From Cynocephalus volans (taxonomy: Eukaryota; Chordata; Mammalia; Dermoptera; Cynocephalidae), in assembly GCF_027409185.1 (NCBI RefSeq), contig NC_084463.1, positions 156,848,369 to 156,912,368 on the forward strand: 64,000 nucleotides of DNA, read 5' to 3'. A model generated the notes under the pieces. It did no database searches. It worked only from the letters and a program-made list of their open reading frames with translations, and was not told the DNA's origin. The first letter of the stretch is position 1, and every line of letters begins with the position of its first letter. Positions 31,215 to 41,560 of the stretch are shown one piece after another. The position numbers and the translations under genes were made by a program.

Positions 31215-31715
31215 CCCAACCCGTGGTCCCCAAATCTGGCCGTGCATCAGAATCCCCCAAAGAGATTTTAAAAAATAGATTCCTGGCTCTACCCCAGATG
31301 CAGTTAAGTAGGATCTCAGGGGTCAGGGCCAGAATCTGTTTTTGTATGCGTGTATGATAAAAAAAAGCCACATAACATAAAATGTACCATCTTAACCACT
31401 TTTAAGTACTCAGTTCAGTAGTGTTAAGTACACTCACATTGTTGTGAAACAGATCTCCAGAATGTTTTCATCTTGCAAAATCTGAAACTCTGCACCTATT
31501 AAACAATTTCCCATCCTCCCTCCCTCTAGTCCCTGGCAACTACCATTCTAGTTCTGTTTCTGAATTTCACTGCTTTAGAGACCTCTCATAAGGGAATCAT
31601 ACACTATTTATCTTTTTGTGACTCAGAAATCTGTATTTTTAAAAAATCCCAAGTAGTTCTGATGCAGCTGTTATGTGACCTGGTGTTGCAGGACCACTGT
31701 CCACGCCACTCAAGC
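31215..31715 (+). mobile_element. MER5A-type DNA transposon split by an L1 fragment
   Basis: The left part (31218-31350) reads 'GGTCCCCAAATCTGGCCGTG', 'CATCAGAATCCCCCAAAGAG', 'CAGGGCCAGAATCTG'. The right part (31640-31715) reads 'TTAAAAAATCCCAAGTAGTT', 'CTGATGCAGCTGTTATGTGA', 'GGACCACTGTCC'. Together they make one hAT-Charlie MER5A. It has no transposase. An L1 antisense fragment sits between them, with the near-duplicated AATCTGTTTTTGTA / AAATCTGTATTTTT at its edges. Confidence 0.85.
31360..31632 (-). mobile_element. L1 LINE fragment, antisense, inserted in MER5A
   Basis: Antisense L1 3'-region landmarks: 'ATAAAATGTACCATCTTAAC', 'AGTACTCAGTTCAGTAGTGT', 'TTGTTGTGAAACAGATCTCC', 'TTCATCTTGCAAAATCTGAA', 'CCTGGCAACTACCATTCTAG'. 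It is shorter than the L1 at 21.9 kb and starts at a different point. Confidence 0.9.
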
Positions 31716-31914
31716 TGAAAGGTGCTCTCTCCCTGTCTCTTTGCTCTTAGGAACAATATCAGATCCTAGTGACCCCTGAACCTTGAGTGGGAGTCCCCTC
31801 TGACCTATGGGGAAAAGTTTCTTCCAGATAGGCCCTTGAAGTCTACTAGAGTCAGACCATGTAATGACTCAACATCCCAAATTATTATTAATTTTCATGG
31901 CCTAGGTTTATATA

Positions 31915-32060
31915 ATGTTTTAGATGTTGGATACTCAAAGTGTGGTCCCGCATCCCTGAGAGATGGTTAGAAACATAATTTTAGGCCTCACCCTGGACTA
32001 TTGAATCAGAAGCAGCATGTTAACAAGCTCCTCAGCGAATTCCTGTGCACAGTAAAGTTT
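31915..32060 (+). mobile_element. MER5A-type DNA transposon
   Basis: 'ACTCAAAGTGTGGTCCCGCA', 'TTTTAGGCCTCACCCTGGAC', 'GAATCAGAAGCAGCATGTTA', and 'AACAAGCTCCTCAGCGAATT' fit MER5A/MER5B order. Confidence 0.75.
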
Positions 32061-32429
32061 GGGGGCACAGCCTTGGGGTTTACAGGGTGGGATCTGCTGG
32101 GGGCTGGGGAAAGGTGACCTGACCCAGAGACCCCCAGGAGGGGTCATCGAGAGGCTAGGCGGTGGCCCAGGCTGAAGTGGGCCTAGTTTTGTCTCTCCCA
32201 CCCCACTGCCACAGTTGCCTTTGAACAAAATTGTCCCCACATACCTGTCAAAGGCCTCCTGGTGACTTAGTCCCTGGCCCTCAGTCACTTGACTCATGAT
32301 CAGATTCCCAGGGCATCCTGGCTATGGGAAGATGGCTCTGCCCTTGACCTTCTCGTTTGACAGCTTGGCCCTACACAGACCCTTCCAGCAGGGCACCATC
32401 TCTTGTGACGTCCCAGCAATCTCACCTGG

Positions 32430-32835
32430 GCATGCTTGTAACCATGACTTACTGAGCACTTATAAAGTTTCAGGCACTAAGGAAAGGGCTCAGCAGGCAC
32501 CAGGTCACCAGCTCACTCTGTCCTCACAGAACCCCATGAGGATGCCACAGGGGCTATCCCATTAGGTAGACAAGGAAACCAACGCTCAGAAAGGTGGAGT
32601 GACTGTGCAAGGTCCCCTGATAAATGCTGGATTGGGATTTGAATTCAAGTCAGTCTGTTGGGTCTGAGTTCTTAACTGGGATGCTTCCATTCTTGATGCC
32701 TTTTTACAGAGGACACTGACTGAAGTTCAGTTTTGTAACCTGCCCAAGGTCATATGACTGTTAAGTGCTGGACCTGAGATTTGATCTCAGGACTCTGTGC
32801 CCCAGACTCTGAATTCTTAACTACTGGGCCTGGTG
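32430..32835 (-). mobile_element. Two tandem antisense MIR SINEs
   Basis: The first (32435-32690) has 'CTTACTGAGCACTTATAAAG', 'TTTCAGGCACTAAGG', 'GCTCAGAAAGGTGGAGTGAC', 'GGATTGGGATTTGAATTCAA'. The second (32700-32835) repeats the terminal part: 'TGCCCAAGGTCATATGACTG', 'AGATTTGATCTCAGGACTCT', 'GAATTCTTAACTACTG'. Two copies of the same domain in tandem imply two insertions or a local duplication. Confidence 0.8.
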
Positions 32836-33340
32836 TCTTCACCCCGTTTTACAGATGTGGGAGCTGAGACACAGACTCTGAGCAAGTTGGGCTGAGTGTG
32901 CGAGACTCTCCCAGGGCTGGGCTGTCCACCCCTCTCCCAGCCTGCGGGGCTCACCCCTGGCACCAGCCTCTCTGCCTGGGCTGTCATCTCAGCTGTAGCC
33001 AGCATGGATGAACCAGGTCCTGGAGCCACAGCTGCAGCTCAGACACTTGGGGAGCTCAGCACCGTGGGGAGAAATGGAAACCAACGCTTCCTGGCCCCAA
33101 GGCCAAGCAGATCGCACACCTGGGCAAGGGAGATGGTGGACCACAGCAGCTGTCAGCGGATCAGGAGGTGGCAGGAACAGAAACTGACAGTGTGGATGGA
33201 ACTGTTCACCCACCCAGGCACTGCTTGCTGGAGCCACCCCAGCTGGGGTGGGGGATGAGGGATGGGGGGCTGCAGAGCTTGCGGGAGAGGCCCTGGCCAG
33301 TCGGTCAGGGAGGGCAGGGTCTCTGAGCTGCTTCCCGCAA
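32836..33340. other. Unique intergenic DNA
   Basis: A third short MIR-like word (CCCGTTTTACAGATGTGGGA, 32853) is present at the left edge. No gene is supported; a 120-codon frame (32896-33258) lacks any domain. Confidence 0.4.
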
Positions 33341-33344
33341 CAAG

Positions 33345-33530
33345 GGCAGATATTGGGGCTACAAGTGTGGACTTAAATAGCAGCTCAACTCTTCACTAGC
33401 TCTGCCATTGCAGGTGGGCTGCTTAACCTCCCCAGGCTTCAGTTCCTCATCTGTAATGTGGATGGTAATAGAACCTTCTTGTACTGTCTGAGGAGTGTTA
33501 GCATATATGAAGAGCCTAGCCCCCAGCACG
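33345..33530 (+). mobile_element. MIR SINE
   Basis: 'GACTTAAATAGCAGCTCAAC', 'AACCTCCCCAGGCTTCAGTT', 'CCTCATCTGTAATGTGGATG', and 'GAAGAGCCTAGCCCCCAGCA' follow MIR order. Confidence 0.8.
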
Positions 33531-34815
33531 CATCTTCGTATGGGTTGGCTGAATCTAAGGGAGGCAATTTACACCTGGCTGCTGTGAGGGACAGATGAAT
33601 TATACTATGTATGGGAAAAATATGCCCTGCTGGTGTACAGCAAGCTCTATGTCAGTAACAGGTATTATCATTATTAGGAGCAGGGACAGCTACGTAATTT
33701 GCAGAGGCTGATGCAAAATGAAAATGTGGGGCCCTTGCTCAAGATTATTAAGAATTTCAAGATGCGTGACAGCAGAGCATTACATCAGGCACGGGGCCTT
33801 CTGAGTGTGGGCACCGGGCGACTGCAGAGGTCACACGCTGGTGATGCTGGCCCTGATTAGGAGACAGGACACTAGAGTCTGGGCTCAGCTGTCTGTCCTT
33901 AGGAGGGCTGTCTGTTTGCTTGACACTGCCACTGCATGGAGGCTTCCCCATCCCTTCCTCCCCTGGTCTCCAGATTGTTCCAGGTGACCCCTTATTTCCG
34001 ATGAACTCCTGATGGCTTCCTCTCATCAGCCCAGCCCCAGATTCCTTTGTCCAACATGAGAGAACAGAATCCTTGAGTGTTAGGGCAAATGGCCCTTTAA
34101 CATCATCCCAGGGCTCACCCCAATAGGGGAAGGCCCTGCCCAAGGACACACAGGACCCAGTGGCAGAAGGATGAAGACCTCACCTCTGCCTCCCAGCCTG
34201 GGAGTCCCATCTGGAGGATCCAGCTCAGACACCAAGGGGATTCCAGGGCTCTGTGGTGGGAGAAGGGTGTGCTGAGGAGGAAAAGGTGTGGGAAGGACAT
34301 TTGCGCACATGTCAGCTCGGCTGTCCCTGGAGGCGGGCATGGGGGAGTTTCTGTTCTCTTGGCTCCTTTGTGTTTTCTGCAATGGCACAAATTGCTTTTA
34401 TAATAACAGGAAAAAACTAGAAATGAAACTCCTTTTAAGAAAAAGCACAGTGTTCTCATAGGAACCAAGAAGACAAGGCTTTAATGCAAAGCATATTCAG
34501 AGAGAAGATGAAAAATACAGAGATGGTTAGATTAGAACAACTGATCTTGTTGTAATAACTCCCCATCACACACCCTCAATGAGACGCCTGGTTTGATGGA
34601 CTGAGAAAATCAAATCCCGGCTGGATTCTGAGATTCCAAGTGGAGGCGGGGTGGGGGCCCATGTGTCTGCGTGTATGTGTGCATGCACGTGCGTGTGCAC
34701 GTGTCAGTGTGAGTATGTCACTGTGATAGTGGATGTGAGTGACCCCGTGTGTGAAGTGGGGGATGGTTGGTCCCTCTGGAAGCCAGGCCCGAGGTGTCCC
34801 AGGAGTACTGAGAGA
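33531..34815. other. Unique intergenic DNA with impure TG run
   Basis: No gene is recognised. An impure TG/CG-containing run (GTGTGTGCACGTGTC and neighbours) lies at 34660-34735. A MIR-like relic (about 33570-33685) is possible. Confidence 0.4.
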
Positions 34816-34824
34816 AGCAGAGCC

Positions 34825-35030
34825 ACCCAGAAAGAACACAGGCTTTGGAACCAGGCAGAACTGGTTGAAATCCCAGCCCCACCAAACCACCTGTCACTTC
34901 ATCTCTCTGAGCGGCTGCTTCCTCATTTATAAAACAGAGAAAACATCTACTTCACAGGGTAGTGGCTGTGGGAATTAAAGAAAAGGATCTGGCACAGAGT
35001 TAGCACATAGTAGGTGTTCAGCCAGTGTAA
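34825..35030 (+). mobile_element. MIR SINE
   Basis: 'ACACAGGCTTTGGAACCAGG', 'GTTGAAATCCCAGCCCCACC', 'TTCCTCATTTATAAAACAGA', 'GGAATTAAAGAAAAGGATCT', and 'GGCACAGAGTTAGCACATAG' span most of the consensus. Confidence 0.9.
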
Positions 35031-35495
35031 AAACACACCTGTCCTCCCCCACATTCACAATAGGTTGACAGCTTCAGAGGCTGGTCCTCACCTTGATCTA
35101 TGACGTGACCCTAGGGGACTACATGGAGGACCAATGGCATCCAGGGGGCCAGGGCCTGGCATCCGACCCGGTCACCATCTAGCCGGGTGCTCTGGGGCTC
35201 CAAGTGAGCCATTGCCTGGACCGCAGACTTTCCGGGCAACCCTGGAGGAGCCATTCGGTGGAGCGTGGGGACCCCTAGTGACCATACAGAGGGCTGCACC
35301 TCTCTGCGTGGAACCTCTGGGCTTTCCCTCCCAGGCTCAGCAAATGTTTCTTGGGCTCCTTTTAAAGTGCCAGGGCTTAGGCTTGGTGCTGTGGATGTAG
35401 AGAGGAGGTGATTCCCACCCAGAGAAGCCACCATTAGGAGAGCTGAAAAGCCACCTTGTTCCTACCCCCAACCCTACAACATCTATACAGAAGGG
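35031..35495. other. Unique intergenic DNA
   Basis: No gene is recognised. An L2-like 'AATGTTTCTTGGGCTCCTTT' with 'CAGGGCTTAGGCTTGGTGCT' near 35344-35390 hints at a further antisense L2 end. Confidence 0.4.
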
Positions 35496-35499
35496 AACT

Positions 35500-35960
35500 C
35501 AGGGTTGAAATGTTACAGGAACAGAGGCAGACAGACTGCCAAGAAACCAAGCATCACTCAGAGGGTTGGAGAACTCAAAGATTTATTACACAGGGGGCCC
35601 AGAGGAGTTCACACTCCAAAATCTGTGCCCCCACTCCAGGCTTGCAAAGGGTTATATAGGTTACGTTCTTCCGGGGTTGTAGGTTTCAAATCCACGCAGA
35701 GGGGGCTAAGCTGATACAAAAGGCGGTCAGTGTTACAAAAGCAAAACAAAAAGCAGAAGTACAGGTGCAGGTTTAAGTTTTTCTGGGCTTGTCCATATCA
35801 CAACGAGAGGACCTCGGGCAAGACACCCCATCTCCTGTGCCTGGGTTCTCCATATTGACCTTGTGGGAGAGGTGCCCTGTAGAGTATCTGGAATGATCAA
35901 GAGTTCAAAATTTCTTATAATTATTAAAGGCATAAAAGGGCAGATAAGTTGGGGGAGGAG
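35500..35960 (-). mobile_element. Endogenous retrovirus LTR, antisense
   Basis: On the minus strand a promoter-like ACCTATATAACCCTTTGC (plus 35646-35663) is followed about 70 bp later by an AATAAATCTTTGAG polyadenylation signal (plus 35574-35587), the spacing expected for U3-R of a retroviral LTR. Downstream is a C/T-rich U5-like segment. No gag, pol or env remnant adjoins it. The exact ends are uncertain and I did not assign the family. Confidence 0.6.
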
Positions 35961-36004
35961 TCACACCCCTCACTCCTCTCCAAGCATGTTGGAAACTACT
36001 AGAA

Positions 36005-36230
36005 ACACACTTAAAACGAGTGCTCGTGATGGGCCAGACAGGGCTGAAGCCCCTTGCATATAGCATCTCGTGAGATCTATGTGGAACAGATAGCATTAGC
36101 CTGGACGAGGAAGCTGTTGCAAGGGGAGGTTTAAGTGATCAGGCCAAAGTGGTAGAGTTGGGATTTGAACCCAGGCTGATCTAGCTCCAGAGCCCAAGCT
36201 CTTCTGCATGAGGTAATATGATTGCCTAGT
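36005..36230 (-). mobile_element. MIR SINE, antisense
   Basis: 'GAGTGCTCGTGATGGGCCAG', 'CCTTGCATATAGCATCTCGT', 'CTGGACGAGGAAGCTGTTGC', 'GTTGGGATTTGAACCCAGGC', and 'GCCCAAGCTCTTCTGCATG' are antisense MIR landmarks. Confidence 0.8.
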
Positions 36231-36329
36231 GGGGCAGCCCATGACTTGCCAAGCACATTCACTCTCCTCTCAGAGCCTCAGAATCCTCCTCTGTCAGTAC
36301 AGTTGTTTTGTTTTATTGTTGTTGTTTTA

Positions 36330-36475
36330 AGACTATGTGGGCGCTGGTTTCCAGCCCTGGCTTCACATTGGATTCACTGGATTTACTTGTTCTGGGTACA
36401 TCCTGGGCACTGGCATTTTTAAAGCTTCCCAGGTGATTCTAATGAGCAGCGAGGGTTGAGAAGAGCCTTCCAGGC
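36330..36475 (+). mobile_element. MER5A-type DNA transposon fragment
   Basis: 'GGTTTCCAGCCCTGGCTTCA', 'CATTGGATTCACTGG', 'CACTGGCATTTTTAAAGCTT', 'CCCAGGTGATTCTAATGAGC' fit MER5A order. Confidence 0.75.
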
Positions 36476-36569
36476 CATGGTGCAGAGATTAAACATTATT
36501 CTGCTAGGTATTAAGCCTGTGGAGGCTGCCCATGCTCCCCTACACCCCCAACCCTGCCCAGTCTACTCA

Positions 36570-36690
36570 ATTACCTTGTATTGTTTGTATATTAAACAAA
36601 ATTCACCCCTTTAAAGGGTACAATTCAGTGGGGTTTAGCACATTCACAAGTTTGTGCAACCATCGTGATCAGATTGCAAAACATTTTTGT
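36570..36690 (-). mobile_element. L1 LINE fragment, antisense
   Basis: 'CTTTAAAGGGTACAATTCAG', 'TGGGGTTTAGCACATTCACA', 'AAGTTTGTGCAACCATCGTG', 'GATTGCAAAACATTTTTGT' are antisense L1 3'-UTR landmarks. The adjacent LTR unit (36693-37173) interrupts or terminates it. Confidence 0.8.
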
Positions 36691-36695
36691 GGCAT

Positions 36696-36714
36696 AATCC
36701 TGCCGACGACACCA
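36696..36714 (-). other. Retroviral primer binding site, tRNA-Ser-like
   Basis: The plus strand reads AATCCTGCCGACGACACCA, ending in CCA like a charged-ready tRNA 3' end. It differs at 2 of 19 positions from the 3' end of mammalian tRNA-Ser (AATCCTGCCGACTACG plus CCA). On the minus strand it begins TGG two bases after the LTR terminal CA, the standard place for a primer binding site. This identifies the adjoining LTR as a 5' LTR with almost all internal sequence lost. Confidence 0.7.
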
Positions 36715-36717
36715 ATT

Positions 36718-37173
36718 GTAGAGCTAGGGCTAGGGTCTGAAGCTCACAGACCCCTTGAGCCTGTTCACAAACCATTCACATGCAGGTCTATGAGCTAGGT
36801 AACCAGACAAAATGGTCCTTGGACCCTTGGCTGAAGAAAGAGTAGTCTTTATCCAGCACACACACATCTAACAGCTAAGCAGTCCAAAGAGAAACTCAGA
36901 AACTCAACTGCTACTGGCAAAGTCCAAAGAAAAACTGAAACCGAGCAGCTGCCAGCACAGTAAACATGCCCTATTGTTAGACAGGAGCTCTCTGCCACCA
37001 GCCCGCTTCACAAATTGCTGAACACACAATAGCTACAAAACTAAAAAGATACATTGGCGCACATGCACACCCACTCTACTCACACACAACTTGTTTACAA
37101 GAAATGTGCTGCTGGACCCCCCAGCCAGACCTAAGCCTAGGGAGCCTGACTAAATTATTCTATGTTCCCCACA
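36718..37173 (-). mobile_element. Endogenous retrovirus 5' LTR, antisense
   Basis: A 456-bp unit on the minus strand begins TGTGGGGAACATAG and ends CTCTACA, so it has the TG...CA boundaries of an LTR. A GGATAAAGACTACTC word (plus about 36839-36853) is a possible variant polyadenylation signal. It is followed by a tRNA-Ser-like primer site and then directly by L1-derived DNA, so no viral gene remains. The family is not assigned. Confidence 0.72.
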
Positions 37174-37479
37174 GGTTATTTCTGTGTTTCCATTGTTTTA
37201 ATCAATACTGTGATGTGCAGCTTTGTGGACACAGCTTTACCCAGTTCCCTGGTTACTTTTGCTGAGGGAAGTAAGGGGACGGGTGTGGCCCATCTTTCAG
37301 GGCTGCTCAGTTCTACCCTGAGGTGCCCCCTTGGAACTCTCTAGCGTTGGGCTACAATCCCTTCTTCTCTGAGTTTTCCTTCCTGCAGGCTCAAGGGGCA
37401 GTGTACAGGCTTCCTGATAACTCTCTCAGCCCCACCACCTGGGTCAACTGGGTCACTCTCTTGGCCAAGAGAAAATCAG
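37174..37479. other. Sequence between LTR and L1 relics
   Basis: The first 25-60 bases (GTTATTTCTGTGTTTCCATT, TTAATCAATACTGTGATGTG) look like continued antisense L1; the remainder is unassigned. No gene is seen. Confidence 0.4.
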
Positions 37480-38275
37480 AGCCTTAAAACCATCTGCCAA
37501 CTGATGAATGGATTTAAGAAACATGGTACAATAGAATATTACTGGGCAATAAACATCTGCAGGTAGAGCTGAGATTTGAACCAGGTCCACTTGCTTAATT
37601 AATATCTCTGCTCCACCTCCTCTCTGAGGGTAGAAAAAAATATTTACTGACATGAGAAACTGTTCACAAAATATTGGTTGAGTGAATAAATCAGGTTATG
37701 GAACAGTATGCAGAGTATGAATCAAGACTTGAAGGAACTGTGCCAGATTGTGAATAGAGATCTCTGCACATTCAGATTATGAGTAATTTTTACTTTCTGC
37801 TTTGTTGATTGTGTTTTCCCTACATTCTACAAGGAGTATGTTTTTGTTTTCAAGAAGAAAAGTATTTTGTTTGTAAGAAACAACTTTCATACTTTGCTGG
37901 TGAGGATTCAACATGGAATACCCCCCATGGAGGGCAATTTTGTGATATTTATTAAAGTTGCACATGCACTTGTCCTTTGACTCAGCAATCCTGAGTCTAC
38001 ATGTCATTCCCATAGGTAGGGCTGTGCATGGATGATGTGCAAGGTTATTTACTGCAGTGTTGCTTGTAAATAGCAAAAGATTGGTAACAACATAAGCATG
38101 CATTTTACAAGGGTCTGGTTAAATAAACTGTGGAGGGAATACTATACAGCTGTTAAAAAAAAAAAAGAACAAGGAAGCTTCTATACTGATGAAGAAAGAG
38201 CACTGGGGTAGTTTTAATGACAAAGGCCAGACACAGAATGGTATGTTTAGTTACTTCCGTGTAAGAAAGAAGGAA
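37480..38275 (+). mobile_element. L1 LINE 3'-end fragments, sense
   Basis: A short L1 piece (37490-37555: 'CAACTGATGAATGGATTTAA', 'ACATGGTACAATAGAATATT', 'ACTGGGCAATAAA') is followed by a longer one (37865-38275) with 'TTGCTGGTGAGGATTCAACA', 'CTCAGCAATCCTGAGTCTAC', 'TTATTTACTGCAGTGTTGCT', 'CAAAAGATTGGTAACAACAT', 'CTATACAGCTGTTAAAAA'. Frames are broken. Between the two lies a partly unassigned stretch (37560-37860) with MIR-like words. Confidence 0.75.
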
Positions 38276-38278
38276 GTG

Positions 38279-38820
38279 TCTTAGCTCAGGATGCGTCACT
38301 GACTGGGTGGTTTATAAACAACAGAGATTTATGTCTCACAGTTCTGGAGGCTGGAAGTCTGAGAGCAGGTGCCAGCATGGTCAGGCTCTGGTGAGGACTC
38401 TCTTCCGGGGTTGCAGACTGCCGTCTTCTTGTTGTATCCTCACATAGTGGAAAAAGGATGGGAGACGGGGCCGGCCCATGGCTCACTCGGGAGAGTGCGG
38501 TGTTGAGAACACCAAGGCCCCGGGTTCGGATCCCATATAGGGATGGCCGGTTAGCTCGCTGGCTGAGCGTGGTGCTGACAACACCAAGTCAAGGGTTAAG
38601 ATCCCCTTACCGGTCATCTTTAAAAAAAAAAAAGAAAGAAAGAAAAAGGATGGGCGAGCTCTCTGGGGTCCCTTTGATAAGGGCACTGATCCCACGCATG
38701 AGGGCTTCACCCTCGTGACTTAATCCTCTTCCAAAGCCTCCACTTCCCAATATCATCACCTTGGGGGTTAGGAGTTCAATATATGAATTTTGGAGGGACA
38801 CAAACATCCAGCCCATTGCA
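38279..38820 (-). mobile_element. MLT1A-type MaLR LTR, antisense, split by t-SINE
   Basis: The reverse-complement MLT1 landmarks are 'ACTGGGTGGTTTATAAACAA', 'CACAGTTCTGGAGGCTGGAA', 'GGTGAGGACTCTCTTCC' on the left, and after the t-SINE 'GATAAGGGCACTGATCCCAC', 'CCAATATCATCACCTTGGGG', 'ATATGAATTTTGGAGGGACA', 'CCCATTGCA' on the right. It is a solo LTR and has no coding remnant. Confidence 0.9.
38467..38642 (+). mobile_element. t-SINE dimer inside MLT1
   Basis: A complete dimer like the one at 20596: GGGCCGGCCCATGGCTCACT, box B GGTTCGGATCC, then unit 2 GGCCGGTTAGCTCGCTGGCT with TTAAGATCCCCTTACCGGTC. The tail is A with GAAA interruptions. Target duplication AAAAAGGATGGG lies at 38451-38462 and 38643-38654. 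Unit 2 retains TTAGCTC as in tRNA-Ile, one substitution closer to the parent tRNA than the copy at 20.6 kb. Confidence 0.93.
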
Positions 38821-39400
38821 GTAGGGGAGAAAATGTGTCTGCTTGCACTTTATCACAGAGATGCTGGAAGACAGGGTGAAAATCAAAGTATTTAACAACC
38901 AGAACAGAGCAGACTACAGGGGCCTAACTCAGCACGGTGAAGGGATATCCAAGGGATGAATGAAGGAGTCACCTGCAGAGATGGGAAAACAGGGCAAATG
39001 AGACAGGGGTGGGAATAAGACTTTGCAGTCCCTACCTTTTAATTATGTGTTGATGTTTGAACCATGAGACTGTATTCCTGGTCCAAAAATAATCATTATT
39101 TTTAAGAATAGCACACACGAAAGAGTGGCTTCCAATCCCCGGTCCCCCCATCGCAGAGGCATGAAGTCTTGGAAGAGGAAGGGGACTGCTGGATTGTGGT
39201 GACTCTGGGTGTTCTGGCCACACCTCGAGGTTGCACCCGTCAATCAGTCTGTCTGTGTGTCTGGTGGTTCGACTCACGCGTGAAGCCTTGTACCTTCTCT
39301 AGGGGCAGTGACCCCCACTATACTTTCCCAGGTATGTAGAAGACTACATAGGTAAGGGACGGGGTGCTCCTCCCCTCCTCACACCTCAAGCTTTCTGTCA
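38821..39400. other. Unique intergenic DNA
   Basis: No gene or repeat is recognised. Confidence 0.4.
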
Positions 39401-39404
39401 GGGG

Positions 39405-39500
39405 CAAAGACCCTGGGGTTTTCCCAGCTTCTTTGGCTTGGCGTAGTGCCTGCACACATAGTAGGCATTCATGTTTGTCTAATTAATTGTTTCCCCCCCT
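39405..39500 (+). mobile_element. L2 LINE 3' end remnant
   Basis: 'GTAGTGCCTGCACACATAGT', 'AGGCATTCATGTTTGTCTAA' resemble the L2 terminal 'GTGCCTGGCACATAGTAGGC' and 'AATATTTGTTGAATG'. Confidence 0.6.
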
Positions 39501-39824
39501 GCCTGGTTATTTCACCCTTTGGGTAGTAAGCCTCTTACCCGCACAAATCTGCCCCGGTGGCTTAAGCCTTGGAGTTGCTGGTACGAGGGGCCATGTCACT
39601 CTAATCAGATAATCAGATTACTCCCTTCCTTCGCATCTGGCAGAGATCAGTGTGTTAAGCAAAGGGAAATGAAAGCATAAAGCCTCCATTGCATTGGGCA
39701 GATATTTAGCAAGTACCTGCTGTGTACAGGCCACAAGCCTGGGTTCTGCGATGCAGCGGGCTCTCAGACTTCTTTGCTAGGGTAGCCCGTTCTCTGTGCA
39801 CCCCCTCTGTGGGGGTGACCGGTC

Positions 39825-39925
39825 ATAGCTAATATTTACGGAGCACTAACTCATGTAGGGTGCTGAGCCAAGCACTCCACCCGCAACGTCTCACTTACTC
39901 TTCACAACAGCCCTGTACAGCGAGG
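39825..39925 (-). mobile_element. MIR SINE fragment, antisense
   Basis: 'CATAGCTAATATTTACGGAG', 'CTGAGCCAAGCACTCCACCC', and 'TTACTCTTCACAACAGCCCT' are antisense MIR landmarks. Flanks 39501-39824 and 39926-40284 hold nothing I can name. Confidence 0.8.
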
Positions 39926-40284
39926 GCTTCATTACTAGATGTGCGCAGGTGCAAGCAACACAAATGAGATTCAAACTGCCGTAAGCAAGAGGAGATGTTA
40001 TTGGCTCACACATCTGAAGATTGGTAGGTTTCAGGTATGGTGGAATCAAGGCTCTGGCAGTTTCTCTGCCTTCCTCTGTATCTTGTTTGTTTTCATGCTG
40101 GCTTCCCTCACGGCTGCAGGATGGCCACCAGTAACAGCCAGGGCAGAAAGCTTTCTTATCCCTGTCCAGAAGAGAGACTGGGCTTGCTTTCAAGAATCAG
40201 AAAGATTCTTTTCCAAAAGCCTCTCTAGTAAACCTCATTTCACATCTCATTAGCCCAAATTGGCTTAGACCTGCCCATCCCATA

Positions 40285-40485
40285 ATCCAATAGTTTTCAA
40301 CCATGACTACACATTAGAATCACACAGGGAGTTTTTGAAAAAATACCTATGCTTGGGCACCACCCCAGTCCTACTAAATCAGAAACTTTGTGGATTAAGC
40401 CCAGGCATCATCATTTTTAAAAAGTTTCTCAGGTGTTTCTAACGCACAGTTAGGGCCTCAGGGATAGACTTTGAGAATTACCTCC
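40285..40485 (+). mobile_element. MER5A-type DNA transposon
   Basis: 'CAATAGTTTTCAACCATGAC', 'CACATTAGAATCACACAGGG', 'GCACCACCCCAGTCCTACTA', 'CAGGCATCATCATTTTTAAA', 'AGACTTTGAGAATTACC' give a nearly full MER5A with both ends. Confidence 0.88.
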
Positions 40486-40559
40486 AAAGGAGGTTGTCTG
40501 TCTAGTAACAGGGAGCCTGGCCCAGCTAAATGAAGACGGCCATCAGGAAACTTCACACC

Positions 40560-40735
40560 TGTGGCCCATTGCTAGACCTCACTGCCCAGAGTGTACAGCA
40601 ATTAATAATTTTAATAAATCCTGTAATTTTCTTGTGAATAGCATAATTATATTGCTTGGCAATTTGTGAGTGTGCTAAAAGCATTAATTTATTAAATGTA
40701 AACATCTAAAATATGCCACAATTACTATAAGCCAT
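40560..40735. promoter_or_regulatory. Candidate AT-rich conserved noncoding element
   Basis: Unique AT-rich sequence with tightly packed homeodomain-type cores: CAGCAATTAATAATTTTAAT, GCATAATTATATTGC, GCATTAATTTATTAAATG, and a forkhead-type TGTAAACA (about 40697-40704). Such density of TAAT/ATTA cores is common in developmental enhancers but also arises by composition alone. Confidence 0.35.
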
Positions 40736-41560
40736 GTTAGCATGCCTTGATTTTTAAATAAGCAGAGCTTCCAAAACTGGAAGGGGCCCAAGACTCTCTT
40801 GGCTTCTAGAGATGCTAAAACTGGTGTCTGGCCACAGGCTGGGTCACCCGGCCCTGGACCCTTCCCTTCTGTGGAAGTTTGACTTTCTGACCCCAATTAT
40901 TCATTGCCCGGTAGTGGCCTTATGCATGGCCTCATGGTGAGTGGGGCATACTCTCTGCTCCTTGACTTTGAGCTTGATCGTGTGACTTGCTTTGACCAGT
41001 GGGCTGTGAGGTGAGCAGAGGCTGAAATGCACTTTCCTGGATGAGCTGGCCTCTTGCATTTCTGCTGTAGCCACGGGAAGAACATGTCCCTGATGACAGC
41101 TGCCCCATCAGTCTGCGCCTGTGATGATTAATTTTATGTGTCAACCTGACTGGGCTAAGTGATACCCAGAGAGCTGGTAGAACATTATTTCTGGGTGTGT
41201 CTGTGAGGGTGTTTCTGGGAGAGATTAGCATTTGTATCGGTAGACTGAGTAAAGAAAATCACCTTCACCCTTGGGCGTGGGCAGCATCCAATCCGTTAAG
41301 GGCCTGAAGAAAACAAAAAGGCAGAGGGGAGAATGCTCTCTTCTTGAGCTGGGACATCCATGTTTTCCTGCCATTGGACATTGGTGTTCCTGTTTCTTGG
41401 GTCTTGAGACTCAGACTGAATTAGATCACTGGTTTCACTGGTTCTGCAGCTTGCAGATGGCAGATTGTGGAACTACCTGGCCTCCATAGTCACATGAGCC
41501 AAGTTCTATAGCAAGTCTCAATATGTATACACACACATATCGTATAGACATATATGCATA

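Noticed and set aside
35500-37173. The two antisense LTRs at 35.5 and 36.7 kb as 3' and 5' ends of one provirus
   Set aside because: Their sequences do not resemble each other, and between them lie MIR, MER5A and L1 relics rather than retroviral genes.
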